The translations under genes and the position numbers were made by a program. Positions 28,737-37,662 of a stretch of 64,000 bases of DNA are shown piece after piece. Positions within the stretch are counted from its first letter, which is position 1; each line of letters begins with the position of its first letter. The notes under the pieces are model-generated. The model did not search any database and had not been told where the DNA came from. It saw nothing but the letters and a program-made list of their open reading frames with translations. Origin of the DNA: JADKAV01 sp037045455 (lineage in GTDB: Bacteria; Actinomycetota; Actinomycetes; S36-B12; UBA10799); the NCBI GenBank assembly GCA_037045455.1, contig JBAOIN010000006.1:62001-126000 (forward strand), in the 5' to 3' direction.

Positions 28737-29291
28737 ATGAGGCTGCTCGCGGGCACCGCGCTGGCGCTGGTCTGCGCCCTGTCCGCCTCGCCTGCCACCT
28801 CGGCACCGCTGAACGGCCTGTTCGTCGAGGGTGACTCGTTGACCATCGGTTCCTCGAACGCCATCAAGGCCAACCTTGCCTCCGAGTTCCTGTCCATCAC
28901 CGTCGATGCCGAGGTCGGCCGGAGCACGCCCACCGGCATCTCCCGGCTGTACGCGGGGCAGAGCGCCAACGTCTGGGTGGTCGCGCTCGGAACGAACGAC
29001 GCCCCCGACCCCGTGACCATGCGCCGCAACGTCAAGTCCGTACTGGCCCAGGCCGGCAAACGCCCCGTGCTGTGGGTCTCGGTGTGGCGCTCGGAGTCCT
29101 ACCTGCCGGTGAACCGGATGTTGTCCCGCCTGGACCGCAAGTACAGCCAACTGGCGGTCCTGCGCTGGGACAAGGTCATCGCCAAGAACCCGACGCTACT
29201 GGCCGCGGACAAGATCCACCTCACGCCCACCGGGTACGAGATTCGCGGGCAGATGATCGCTGACGCGGTGCGCACGTTGGTCAGGCGCTGA
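28737..29291 (+). CDS. Secreted SGNH/GDSL hydrolase
   Basis: A 184-residue protein with a Sec signal peptide (MRLLAGTALALVCALSASPATSA), then the nucleophile block FVEGDSLTIGS, the Asn block VVALGTNDAPDP and DKIHLTPTGYEIRGQM with the Asp-His pair. Start is the ATG at 28737, with AAGGAAG four to ten bases upstream, rather than the TTG at 28719. It would be exported and may act on envelope polysaccharide acyl groups, but nothing in the sequence names the substrate. Only 32 bases separate it from the divergent uvrC start. Confidence 0.87.
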   Translation: MRLLAGTALALVCALSASPATSAPLNGLFVEGDSLTIGSSNAIKANLASEFLSITVDAEVGRSTPTGISRLYAGQSANVWVVALGTNDAPDPVTMRRNVKSVLAQAGKRPVLWVSVWRSESYLPVNRMLSRLDRKYSQLAVLRWDKVIAKNPTLLAADKIHLTPTGYEIRGQMIADAVRTLVRR

Positions 29292-29364
29292 CCGGGACCC
29301 GAATGTCGCGCTGTTGTCGTCAATCTCGGCGTGTCGCGACCACAACGCAACAGAACCGCGCGGG

Positions 29365-29988
29365 TCAGCCCCGCTCGACGCCCTGCAGCACAAGCGTCGA
29401 GTACGCCTGGCAGCCGTCCGGATTCAGATGAATCCCATCGGGATACAACCCCTCTGGCAGGACGCTGGCGTTCCAGTCGACGACGTGGGCGTTCGGCCAG
29501 CGGCCGGGCATCGCTCGAAGCCGCTGGTTAACGGCCTCTTCGTAGGAGTACGTGTCGGGAAGCTCGACAGTGGCCCAGTACACCGCCCGCTGCGGCCCGG
29601 CTGCCCGCATGATGCGATCCAGAACCTTCTCGCCGAAGGGCGCGTTCGTCCCCAGGGCGATCAGCACCCGTGGGGGTAGCGTGCCGGCCTTGGCCTGCTC
29701 CTCGATCACCTGGGCGCCGTCTGCCATCGTGCGGTTTTCCTCGGCGTCGACCTTGACGTCGGTTCCCTTCAGGCATCGTTTGGCACCTTGCAGGACCGAG
29801 TCACCGACGGCAAGGATCGGCCCGGACAGCGCCGGGTCGGCCGGTTTGGCCAGCGAGAGCACTGTCTGCGGTGACGGCAGCCCGGCCCGCCCGCTGATCC
29901 ACAACCCGGCCACCAGGATGGCCAGCGTGGCCAGCACACCACCGAGCACGGTCGGTAGCCGCTGGACCAGGGAGTCGTCGTCGGCCAC
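29365..29988 (-). CDS. Membrane-anchored SGNH hydrolase-like protein
   Basis: About 207 residues with one N-terminal transmembrane helix (VLGGVLATLAILVAGLWISG) and an extracytoplasmic SGNH domain: ILAVGDSVLQGAKRCL (Ser), VLIALGTNAPFGEK (Asn) and DGIHLNPDGCQAYS (Asp-His). It resembles the SGNH domains attached to OafA-type acyltransferases at 40-44 kb. It follows the Rieske gene; either the GTG at 29988 (one base after that stop) or a TTG at 29997 (overlapping) could start it, so the two genes are probably coupled. Convergent with the SGNH gene at 28737. Confidence 0.82.
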   Translation of the reverse strand: MADDDSLVQRLPTVLGGVLATLAILVAGLWISGRAGLPSPQTVLSLAKPADPALSGPILAVGDSVLQGAKRCLKGTDVKVDAEENRTMADGAQVIEEQAKAGTLPPRVLIALGTNAPFGEKVLDRIMRAAGPQRAVYWATVELPDTYSYEEAVNQRLRAMPGRWPNAHVVDWNASVLPEGLYPDGIHLNPDGCQAYSTLVLQGVERG

Positions 29989-29989
29989 G

Positions 29990-30427
29990 TCAGGCAAGCA
30001 CGACCTGGTCGCCGTCGACGGTCACGTTGACGGGCGTCAAGCCGGTCGTAGCCGGGCCCTGAATGACCGCACCGTCGGTGATCGAGAACTGCGAGCCGTG
30101 ACACGGGCAGCTGATCGTGGTCCCGTCGACCTTGTTCACCAAGCAGTTCTGGTGCGGACACACAGCGCTCAGACCCACGAACTCACCTTGAGTCGGCTGC
30201 GTCACGACGACCTTGGTCTGCCCGGAGTCGACGATCACCCCGCTGTCGACCGGCACGTCGGCGGTGGCCACCAGTGCCGAGCCGGACGCGGCGGGCGCGG
30301 GACCGGCGGCACTTTCCGATGCCTGCGTGCTCGGCTGGGACGAGTCGCCACTCGAACATGCCGTAAGGGCCACCCCCGCGGCTCCCAAGGCAGTGGCTGA
30401 CAGAACCTGCCTGCGGCTGAGGTCCAT
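29990..30427 (-). CDS. Tat-exported Rieske [2Fe-2S] lipoprotein
   Basis: A 145-residue protein: a twin-arginine signal (SRRQVLSATALG) with a lipobox ending LTAC, a Ser/Ala-rich linker, and a Rieske domain with cluster ligands in CPHQNC and CPCHGSQF. It should be folded with its cluster, exported by Tat and lipid-anchored outside the membrane. Small Rieske proteins of this type are seen in actinobacteria without a known partner; there are no bc1 genes nearby. The ATG at 30427 has GGAG seven bases upstream; an ATG at 30439 is an alternative. Confidence 0.88.
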   Translation of the reverse strand: MDLSRRQVLSATALGAAGVALTACSSGDSSQPSTQASESAAGPAPAASGSALVATADVPVDSGVIVDSGQTKVVVTQPTQGEFVGLSAVCPHQNCLVNKVDGTTISCPCHGSQFSITDGAVIQGPATTGLTPVNVTVDGDQVVLA

Positions 30428-30530
30428 GAGTGGCTCCAATCGTCTGCGGCCAGCCTAAGCGAGCAGAGGGGAACGGCAAGGCCAACACACCGACCTGGGT
30501 CGCGCCCTTGCGGCCGTGCCCACCAACTAC

Positions 30531-31013
30531 CTAATCGTGGGGCCAGGCCAACGCATTTGCTGCTGCCTCGCGAATGTCGCCCAGTGCCAGTGCGATGGAT
30601 TGAACCTTCCCCCCGTTGCCCGGCAGCGCAACGCATAACCCCAGGTCTCCTTCCTGCATCTCATCGACCGGCAACGGGAACCACAATTCAAAGGTGCTGA
30701 TCGTGGGGTCGTCTGGTGCCTCGGGGTGCATTACCGATCCGCGCTGGATTTCCGACGCGACAACCCGCTCTCCCTCAAGCAACCACACTCCGAGATCTTC
30801 CTGGTTGTTCTCGGCGGAAAAACCGACTCTTGGGTCGACAACGACGCCCATCCCCAAGGCAGTCAGTGTTACGAACAGCCCATCGTGCGTCGCCTTAAAG
30901 GCAGAAAGCCGAACAAGGCCATCCTGAGTCGTGAACGTGGTCTCATGCGACTTTAGGAACTCGCCTGGGACGCTGATTGACGGAGCCGCCGCCCTACCGC
31001 CAAAACCCTTCAC
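30531..31013 (-). CDS. Hypothetical protein, cytosolic, in a lower-GC island
   Basis: A 160-residue protein I do not recognise. It has no signal peptide or transmembrane helix and is rich in beta-strand-like segments (LVRLSAFKATHDGLFVTLTALGMGV, ISTFELWFPLPVDEM), suggesting an all-beta fold. It starts at the GTG at 31013, three bases after the stop of the secreted protein at 31017, without a clear ribosome binding site. Base composition is visibly lower in GC than the flanking genes, as in its upstream partner. Confidence 0.6.
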   Translation of the reverse strand: MKGFGGRAAAPSISVPGEFLKSHETTFTTQDGLVRLSAFKATHDGLFVTLTALGMGVVVDPRVGFSAENNQEDLGVWLLEGERVVASEIQRGSVMHPEAPDDPTISTFELWFPLPVDEMQEGDLGLCVALPGNGGKVQSIALALGDIREAAANALAWPHD

Positions 31014-31016
31014 CGT

Positions 31017-31874
31017 TCAGTACTTGCACACGTTGTTGGACTTGTTGCAAGTAGCATCTGCGGTCTTGGCTCCGTCGCCGCGGTAACTCTCTAGGGGCTT
31101 GGCGTATACCCACAGTTTCAGGGCACTCGTCAAGACAGTCCCATTCAGCTTTCTGTTACTCGACAAGTAGTAACTACCCGCGCCACTACCACCGGAGAAC
31201 AGCCGTCCCGTGTCCTCGTTACCGACGACTACGCCTCTGTTTATGGCCCAGAGCTCGTAGTGCCGATCACCGAAGTTGCCATTGTTGGGCGAATAGGTGC
31301 AATTGGAGTCATACCTCGATGTCTTGGCGCCGGGATTGACGGTGACCCGGCAACTGATGCGATCAGTATCACCGGAGCAACCAGCGGGTCCGCAGAAGCG
31401 TCCGGCAGCGATCAAACGCATGCCCTCCCAGTAGGTTCGCCCATCGCCCACGTCTCCTCGGACCTGGAACGTATTTGGATTTTCACCTGACGACATTGGA
31501 ACTGCGGCGACATAAGTAGGTGTACCCGCGGGCGCCTGTGCATCTAGTGCACCTTCAAGTTCCTTTAGTGCTTTCAGTGAGTCGCGCCTGGTCAAGTCAT
31601 CCGTTAATGACCCAAGTTCCGGAGCCTGGCCCGCTGCAATCTTGCTTCTCCACTCGGCGACCAGACTCCGGGCCCGAGTTCGATACTGCGGATCGGTAGC
31701 CGACTGTTCCACAAGAGCTTGCCCGATCGATTGGTCGCCGGTGGTCACAACGAAAACGCTGGCAAAGTCCTCGGGGTTAGCGTTGGGCTTAGTTGCGCTC
31801 GATGGGGTCGCAACCGCCCATGCCAGTGACGTCGCCGCAATAGCAAGAGCAAATGTGGTCCTCAGATAGGCCAT
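31017..31874 (-). CDS. Hypothetical secreted, cysteine-containing protein
   Basis: A 285-residue protein I do not recognise. It has a Sec signal peptide (MAYLRTTFALAIAATSLAWAVATPSSA) and a mature part with a charged helical region (about 40-100) and a C-terminal domain with six cysteines (CGPAGC, then single Cys in ISC and SNC, and a final TCNKSNNVCKY) that could form three disulfides. The ATG at 31874 has a strong ribosome binding site (GGGGGAG); an upstream ATG at 31922 is less likely. GC content is roughly 55 percent by eye, against about two thirds for neighbours, which suggests recent transfer. Forms a pair with the gene at 30531. Confidence 0.65.
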   Translation of the reverse strand: MAYLRTTFALAIAATSLAWAVATPSSATKPNANPEDFASVFVVTTGDQSIGQALVEQSATDPQYRTRARSLVAEWRSKIAAGQAPELGSLTDDLTRRDSLKALKELEGALDAQAPAGTPTYVAAVPMSSGENPNTFQVRGDVGDGRTYWEGMRLIAAGRFCGPAGCSGDTDRISCRVTVNPGAKTSRYDSNCTYSPNNGNFGDRHYELWAINRGVVVGNEDTGRLFSGGSGAGSYYLSSNRKLNGTVLTSALKLWVYAKPLESYRGDGAKTADATCNKSNNVCKY

Positions 31875-31994
31875 ACACTCCCCCATCCCGTTTGCATTTT
31901 TGAGACTACAGGATTGATCCATGCGTCAGCGGTGATCAGAGACACCCCCAACCGATGCGGCCGGCCCATCAGGTTTCGGCGATGTAGACCTGAC

Positions 31995-34844
31995 TCAGCA
32001 CAGCAGTGGCTTCAGGAACTGCCCAGTGTGGCTGTCGGGATCCTCGGCGACGTCCTCCGGCGTGCCTTCGGCCACGATGGTGCCACCACCGCTACCCCCC
32101 TCCGGGCCCAGGTCCACGATCCAGTCCACGGTCTTGATCACGTCGAGATTGTGTTCGATGACGATGACCGTGTTTCCCTTGTCGACCAGCGAGTGCAGAA
32201 CGCCCAGCAGCCGCCGGACGTCCTCGAAATGCAAGCCGGTGGTCGGCTCGTCCAGCACGTACACCGTGCGACCGGTCGAGCGCCTCTGCAGTTCACTGGC
32301 CAGTTTCACCCGCTGCGCCTCGCCGCCGGACAAGGTCGGCGCGGGCTGCCCGAGCCGGACGTAGCCCAAACCGACGTCGACCAGCGTGGTCAGGTGCCGG
32401 CTGATCGCCGGGATGGCGGCGAAGAACTCGGCAGCCTCCTCGATCGGCAGATCGAGCACCTCGGCAATGGTCTTGCCCTTGTAGTGCACTTCGAGCGTCT
32501 CGCGGTTGTATCGAGCGCCGTGGCATTCCGCACACGGCACATAGACGTCCGGCAGGAAGTTCATCTCGATGCGCAACGTGCCGTCGCCGCTGCAGGCTTC
32601 GCAACGCCCGCCCTTGACATTGAACGAGAAGCGCCCGGGAGCGTAACCGCGGATCTTCGCTTCCTCGGTCTCTGCGAACAGCCGCCGGATGTGGTCGAAG
32701 ACCCCGGTGTAGGTGGCCGGGTTGGACCGCGGCGTCCGCCCGATCGGGCCCTGATCGACGTGGACGACCTTGTCCAAGCTGTCGATTCCAGTCACCGCGC
32801 GGTGGCGGCCGGGGACCCGCCGGGCCGAATGCAGCTCGCGGGCCAGCACCGTGTACAGCACGTCGTTGACCAGCGTGGACTTGCCGGATCCGGAAACGCC
32901 GGTGACCGCCACCAGCACGCCGAGCGGAAAGTCCACGGTGACGTCCCGGAGGTTGTGCTCGCGGGCGTTGTGCACCGTCAACTGCCGCTTCTTGTCGATC
33001 GGCCGCCGCACCGGTGGCACCGCGATCGACTTGCGACCGGACAGGTAGGCGCCGGTGATGGAGTCCTTGTTGGCCATCAACTCGGGGAGGGGTCCGGAGA
33101 CCACGACCTGTCCCCCGTGCTCCCCGGCTGCCGGCCCGATGTCCACCACCCAGTCGCTGGCCCGGATCGTGTCCTCGTCGTGCTCGACGACGATCAGCGT
33201 GTTGCCCAGATCGCGCAGCCGCAGCAACGTCTCGATCAGCCGGTGGTTGTCACGCTGGTGCAGACCGATGCTCGGCTCGTCCAGGACGTACAGCACGCCG
33301 ACCAGACCGCTGCCGATCTGCGTGGCCAGCCGGATCCGCTGGGCCTCACCACCGGCCAGCGTGCCGGCGGCCCGGTCCAACGTCAGGTAGTGCAGCCCGA
33401 CGTCGATCAGGAAGTGCAGGCGGGCGTTGACCTCCTTGAGCACCCGCGCCGCGATCTGCGACTCCCGGTCGTCGAGCTCGAGGTCCTCGAGGAACTCCGC
33501 GCACGCGTCGATCGGCAGCCCGGCCACCTCGGCGATGTTCTTGTCGTTGATCGTCACCGCCAGACTGAGCGGCTTGAGCCGGGCACCCTGGCACGCCGGG
33601 CACGGAACATCGCGCATGTATCCGGCGAAGCGCTCGCGCATGTTGTCGGACTCGGCGTGGGCGTGCCGGCGCTCGACGAACGGGATCACGCCTTCCCAAC
33701 CCGTGGCGTACTGCCGCTCGCGCCCGTAGCGGTTGCGGTAACTCACGATCACCTGCTCACCGCGCCCGTGCAGCAGGACGTCCTGCACGTCCCGACCGAG
33801 GTCCTCGAAGGCAGTGGTCATGTCGAAATGCAGCTCGTCGGCCAGCGCCGACATCAGCCGCTGGAAGTACTCCGCGGAGCTGCCGCCGGCCATCGGCGCC
33901 AGTGCGCCATCCTCAAGGCTCAACCCCGGGTCCGGGACGACGAGTTCCGGGTCGACCTCCATCCGGGTTCCCAGCCCACTGCACTCGGCACATGCACCGA
34001 ACGGGGAGTTGAACGAGAAGCTGCGCGGTTCCAGTTCCTCAAAACTGAGCCCGTCGTCCAGACACGCCAGATGCTCGCTGAACGTCGTCTGCCGCTCGGG
34101 GTCGTCCGCGTCGACATCCACTCGGTCGATCACCACGACCCCGCCGCCCAACCGCAGGGCAGTCTCGATCGTGTCGGTGAGCCGGCGCTTCCCCGAGGGC
34201 TTTGCGACCAGCCGGTCGATGACCACCGAAATGGAATGCTTGACCTGCTTGCGCAGTTTGGGCACCGAGTCCAGCGGGTAGGTTGTCCCGTCGACCTCGG
34301 CACGTGCATACCCCTGCGACTGCAGCGACCGGAACAGATCGACGAACTCACCCTTGCGCTCCCGCACCACTGGGGCGAGCACCTGGAAGCGGGTGCCTTC
34401 CGGCATCGTCAGAACCTGATCCACGATCTGCTGCGGGGTCTGCCGGGAGACCGGCTTGCCGCACTTCGGACAGTGCGGATGACCGATCCGGGCGTAGAGC
34501 AGCCGCAGGTAGTCGTACACCTCAGTGATCGTCCCGACGGTCGACCGTGGGTTGCGGTTCGTGGACTTCTGGTCGATCGAGACGGCCGGGCTCAGCCCCT
34601 CGATGAAGTCGACGTCGGGCTTGTCGAGCTGTCCGAGGAACTGCCGGGCGTAGGCGGACAGTGATTCCACGTAGCGCCGCTGCCCCTCAGCGAAGATCGT
34701 GTCGAATGCGAGGCTGGACTTCCCGGACCCAGACAAGCCCGTGAAGACGACCAGCGCGTCGCGTGGCAACTCGACGTGGATGTCCTTGAGGTTGTGCTCG
34801 CGGGCGCCGCGGACCACCAGCTTGTCGTGGGAGCTCTCCTGCAC
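31995..34844 (-). CDS. uvrA: Excinuclease ABC subunit A
   Basis: A 949-residue damage-recognition ATPase of nucleotide excision repair. Two ABC modules: Walker A GLSGSGKSSLAFD and GVSGSGKSTLVND; signatures LAGGEAQRIRLA and LSGGEAQRVKLA; zinc modules CPKCGKP, CAECSGLG, and CEACSGDG with CAECHGARY. The GTG start at 34844 is fixed by a TAGCCT box six bases upstream. Intact over 2.85 kb, with no frameshift, unlike many genes here. Confidence 0.97.
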   Translation of the reverse strand: MQESSHDKLVVRGAREHNLKDIHVELPRDALVVFTGLSGSGKSSLAFDTIFAEGQRRYVESLSAYARQFLGQLDKPDVDFIEGLSPAVSIDQKSTNRNPRSTVGTITEVYDYLRLLYARIGHPHCPKCGKPVSRQTPQQIVDQVLTMPEGTRFQVLAPVVRERKGEFVDLFRSLQSQGYARAEVDGTTYPLDSVPKLRKQVKHSISVVIDRLVAKPSGKRRLTDTIETALRLGGGVVVIDRVDVDADDPERQTTFSEHLACLDDGLSFEELEPRSFSFNSPFGACAECSGLGTRMEVDPELVVPDPGLSLEDGALAPMAGGSSAEYFQRLMSALADELHFDMTTAFEDLGRDVQDVLLHGRGEQVIVSYRNRYGRERQYATGWEGVIPFVERRHAHAESDNMRERFAGYMRDVPCPACQGARLKPLSLAVTINDKNIAEVAGLPIDACAEFLEDLELDDRESQIAARVLKEVNARLHFLIDVGLHYLTLDRAAGTLAGGEAQRIRLATQIGSGLVGVLYVLDEPSIGLHQRDNHRLIETLLRLRDLGNTLIVVEHDEDTIRASDWVVDIGPAAGEHGGQVVVSGPLPELMANKDSITGAYLSGRKSIAVPPVRRPIDKKRQLTVHNAREHNLRDVTVDFPLGVLVAVTGVSGSGKSTLVNDVLYTVLARELHSARRVPGRHRAVTGIDSLDKVVHVDQGPIGRTPRSNPATYTGVFDHIRRLFAETEEAKIRGYAPGRFSFNVKGGRCEACSGDGTLRIEMNFLPDVYVPCAECHGARYNRETLEVHYKGKTIAEVLDLPIEEAAEFFAAIPAISRHLTTLVDVGLGYVRLGQPAPTLSGGEAQRVKLASELQRRSTGRTVYVLDEPTTGLHFEDVRRLLGVLHSLVDKGNTVIVIEHNLDVIKTVDWIVDLGPEGGSGGGTIVAEGTPEDVAEDPDSHTGQFLKPLLC

Positions 34845-34850
34845 CAGACA

Positions 34851-34856
34851 AGGCTA
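34851..34856 (-). promoter_or_regulatory. -10 box TAGCCT of a leaderless promoter (uvrA)
   Basis: On the minus strand TAGCCT ends six bases before the uvrA GTG at 34844. Confidence 0.6.
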
Positions 34857-34977
34857 ACCGGAGGGTGTGACACGCACGTTCGGCGTTCGCCCAGGGCTGC
34901 CTCTGATCTTGAGTGCCGGGCCGGGTTTACCCCCCGACCGGGTGAATCTGCGCCCCCGGTTGGTCCGATCGCGTGAG

Positions 34978-35859
34978 ATGTCAGCGCGGCCGTCGCGCAG
35001 CCACCGATGCCACAGTATGCGCGCGAGTGTCCCCCTCATCGCCACCGTTGCCCTGCTGGGCAGCCAGGTGGCGCTCGCCGCACCTGCCCTGGCCGACTCC
35101 CACGTCGCGGCAGTCACGCACCGGGCGGCCATGAAGATGCCCGTAACCAGTCGGTTGCGGATTGCCGTGACCGGCACTTCTGCCGCGAACGTGACCGTCA
35201 AAGGCCCGGCGACGAACCGTACCGTGCGCGACGACACGACGCTGCGGCTGGCCGTCGGTACCTACCGCGTGCGCGCCGCGAACGTCACCAAGAACGGCCT
35301 GGACTACACACCCACCCGCCGCAAGTGGCACGTCTCGGTCAAACGTGGCAGCACCAGCCTGATCGCCGTCGCCTACAAGAAGTCAGGGGTCTCGGCCGGC
35401 GGAAGTTTTGACACCCCGCAGACCTCACCCACCGGCGACATGGCAGTGCTGTTCCAACTGGTCAACCAGGCCCGTGCCACGAGCCGGTCCTGCGGCACCA
35501 AGTCCATGCCCGCCGCGGACCCGGTCGACTGGGACAGCAACTTGGCGGATGCGGCGCGTCTGCACGCGAAGGACATGGCAGACAACGACTACTTCGAGCA
35601 TGACTCCCTGGACGGCCGCACCTTCGTCGATCGCATCGAGGCCTCGGCCTACGAGGGCTACCCGGGCGGCGAGAACATCGCCATGGGATTCCAGTCGGCC
35701 CAGGCCGTGCTGCAGGGCTGGCTCAACAGTCCCGGTCACTGCCAGAACCTGATGGACCCGGACTTCGTCGACATGGGCCTTGGATTTGCCTCCCGCACCG
35801 ATGCCGGCTACACGCTCCCGACGACGTACTGGGTGCAGGACTTCGGATACGGTCAGTAA
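34978..35859 (+). CDS. Secreted CAP-domain (SCP/PR1-like) protein
   Basis: About 293 residues: signal peptide (VPLIATVALLGSQVALAAPALA), a beta-rich N-terminal region (about 45-135; repeated Thr/Arg-rich strands, possibly an Ig-like or binding module) and a C-terminal CAP domain with LVNQARATS, LADAARLHAKDMADNDYFEHD, YPGGENIAMG and LNSPGHCQNLMDPDF, including the His/Glu cavity residues. Bacterial CAP proteins are exported and their biochemistry is mostly unknown. Start is uncertain between the ATG at 34978 (weak GTGAG upstream) and the ATG at 35017, right before the signal peptide. Divergent from uvrA. Confidence 0.86.
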   Translation: MSARPSRSHRCHSMRASVPLIATVALLGSQVALAAPALADSHVAAVTHRAAMKMPVTSRLRIAVTGTSAANVTVKGPATNRTVRDDTTLRLAVGTYRVRAANVTKNGLDYTPTRRKWHVSVKRGSTSLIAVAYKKSGVSAGGSFDTPQTSPTGDMAVLFQLVNQARATSRSCGTKSMPAADPVDWDSNLADAARLHAKDMADNDYFEHDSLDGRTFVDRIEASAYEGYPGGENIAMGFQSAQAVLQGWLNSPGHCQNLMDPDFVDMGLGFASRTDAGYTLPTTYWVQDFGYGQ

Positions 35860-35886
35860 TCCCGCCGACGTCCTTCACGCCCGAGA

Positions 35887-35892
35887 TACCTT
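35887..35892 (+). promoter_or_regulatory. -10 box TACCTT of a leaderless promoter (MBL-fold gene)
   Basis: TACCTT ends six bases before the ATG at 35899. Confidence 0.6.
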
Positions 35893-35898
35893 GAAGCC

Positions 35899-36549
35899 AT
35901 GAGTTACACGGGCAAGACCCACGTCGGGGGCCCGGCAGCGGTGCACGAGTTGTCGCACCTCATCATCTCGAAGCTGGCCGTGGGACCGATGGACAACAAC
36001 ACCTACCTGCTGCGGTGCCGGGCCACGGGACAGCAATTGCTGATCGATGCCGCCGCCGAGCCCAGCCGGATCCTGGACCTGGTGGGGCCGGACGGACTGC
36101 AGACCATCGTCACCACGCATGCTCATCCCGACCATTGGCAGGCGTTGGCCGAGGTCCGGGCGACCACGGGCGCCCGCAGCGTGATGCACGAGATCGATGC
36201 TGCAGTGGTGGGCGACCTCGTCGACGCGACAGTCAGTGACGGCGACGTCATCGAGGTCGGCGAGTGCCGCCTGAAGGTGATCCACCTGGTCGGCCACACC
36301 CCGGGCGCGATCGCCCTGCTGTACGACGATCCCGAGGGCCAGCCGCACGTATTCAGCGGCGACTGCCTGTTCCCCGGTGGCGTCGGAAAGACGTGGAGCG
36401 ACGCAGACTTCGACAGCCTGTTTGCGGGGGTGCGGGACCGGTTGTTCGTCCTGCCCGACGAGACGTGGGTCTATCCCGGCCACGGTAATGACACCACGAT
36501 CGGGGCGGAACGGCCTTCGTTGCCGGACTGGGAAGCCCGCCGCTGGTGA
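35899..36549 (+). CDS. Metallo-beta-lactamase-fold hydrolase (glyoxalase II-like)
   Basis: A 216-residue protein with the metal site THAHPDHW, the second ligand GHTPGAIAL, SGDCLFPGGVGKT and YPGHGNDTTIG. It resembles hydroxyacylglutathione hydrolase-like enzymes; actinobacteria usually lack glutathione, so a mycothiol-ester or other thioester substrate is possible. A homologue lies between uvrA and uvrB in mycobacteria (about Rv1637c), matching this position. Convergent with terC. Confidence 0.9.
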   Translation: MSYTGKTHVGGPAAVHELSHLIISKLAVGPMDNNTYLLRCRATGQQLLIDAAAEPSRILDLVGPDGLQTIVTTHAHPDHWQALAEVRATTGARSVMHEIDAAVVGDLVDATVSDGDVIEVGECRLKVIHLVGHTPGAIALLYDDPEGQPHVFSGDCLFPGGVGKTWSDADFDSLFAGVRDRLFVLPDETWVYPGHGNDTTIGAERPSLPDWEARRW

Positions 36550-36595
36550 GGTAGAGCAGCGGTTGTTTGACGAACGCCGGCGTCCTGGGACCTGG

Positions 36596-36632
36596 GCAGT
36601 CTTAGGTCACCAGTATCGCGGCCTAAGACTGC
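36596..36632. terminator. Bidirectional hairpin terminator between the MBL-fold gene and terC
   Basis: Perfect 11-base-pair inverted repeat GCAGTCTTAGG / CCTAAGACTGC (36596-36606 and 36622-36632) with a 15-base loop, located between two convergent genes. No T-run follows on either side, which is common in high-GC actinobacteria. Confidence 0.7.
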
Positions 36633-36672
36633 ACGGCCGCGAACGTTGACTGACCCGTGCAGGACCGCTCAC

Positions 36673-37662
36673 TTAGTCCTCCTCGGTTGTCACCGGTTGC
36701 GTGCGCCGCTCGTGCAACAGACTGGCCACGACTGTGACCGCCAGAATGCCGATGATGACGGCCAGGCTGACCCAGTTCGAGATCTGCAGGACGTCCACCG
36801 GCTGGCCGGAGTTGATGAACGGCAGCGAGTTCTCGTGCAGGGCCGTGAAGATCAGTTTCACTCCGATGAAGCCCAGCACCGCGGCCAGGCCGACGCCCAG
36901 GTAGACCAGCCGGTCCAGCAGGTTCCCCAGCAGGAAGTACAACTGCCGTAGACCCATCAGCGCGAAGACGTTGGCTGTGAACACGATGAACGGGATTTGG
37001 GTGAGTCCGAAGATGGCCGGGATGCTGTCGAGTGCGAACAGCACGTCCGTGGTGCCGATAGCGATCAGCACCAGCAGCAGCGGTGTGAACATGCGCTTGC
37101 CGCCGATCGTGGTCCGCATGTTCTTACCGTCGAAGTCCGGCGCCACCGGAACCATCCGGCCGACTACCCGGACGATGGTGTTCTCCTGATACTCCTCGTC
37201 GGTGTCCTCACCATGGGTCAGCAGTTTCACGGCGGTGATGATCAGGAAGATGCCGAACAGGTAGAAGACCCAGGAGAACTGCGCCAGGATGGCCGCGCCC
37301 AACGCGATGAAGATCCCGCGCAGGACCAGCGCGATGATGATCCCCCACATCAACACGTACTGCTGCAGGTGTCGTGGCACATAGAAGCGGGCCATGATCA
37401 GCACGAACACGAACAGGTTGTCGACGCTCAGCGAGTACTCGGTCAGCCAGCCCGCGAAGAACTGCACCCCGATGTCGGTGCCGAACTGCCACCCCAGGAA
37501 CAACCCGAAAGCGATCGCACACCCGACGAACAACCCCAGCCAGCGCAGCAGCTCGGGGGTCTTGGGGACATGCGGGCGCCGCCCCACGATCAGGAAGTCG
37601 AAAGTGAAGAGCACGAGGAACAGGGCGATCGTTGCCGCCCACAGCCACAAGGGAACGGTCAC
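36673..37662 (-). CDS. TerC family integral membrane protein
   Basis: About 329 residues with nine hydrophobic helices and the TerC acidic motifs (SVDNLFVFVLIMARF and ALDSIPAIFGLT), which are thought to bind or move Mn2+ or other cations during co-secretional metal loading. The N-terminus is VPLWLWAATIALFLVLFTFDF from the GTG at 37662. In this sequence the frame is continuous with uvrB, but the GTG sits in a GTGA where TGA would be the uvrB stop in another frame, so I read it as a separate, translationally coupled gene. Confidence 0.88.
   Translation of the reverse strand: MTVPLWLWAATIALFLVLFTFDFLIVGRRPHVPKTPELLRWLGLFVGCAIAFGLFLGWQFGTDIGVQFFAGWLTEYSLSVDNLFVFVLIMARFYVPRHLQQYVLMWGIIIALVLRGIFIALGAAILAQFSWVFYLFGIFLIITAVKLLTHGEDTDEEYQENTIVRVVGRMVPVAPDFDGKNMRTTIGGKRMFTPLLLVLIAIGTTDVLFALDSIPAIFGLTQIPFIVFTANVFALMGLRQLYFLLGNLLDRLVYLGVGLAAVLGFIGVKLIFTALHENSLPFINSGQPVDVLQISNWVSLAVIIGILAVTVVASLLHERRTQPVTTEED

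Noticed and set aside
31914..34664. 916-codon open frame on the plus strand
   Set aside because: It is antisense to uvrA and arises from high-GC third-position bias; no recognisable domain, start signal or homology.
36550..36600. tRNA-like segment (GGTAGAGCAGCGG) after the MBL-fold gene
   Set aside because: It resembles a tRNA D-arm, but no acceptor, anticodon or T-arm pairs with it.
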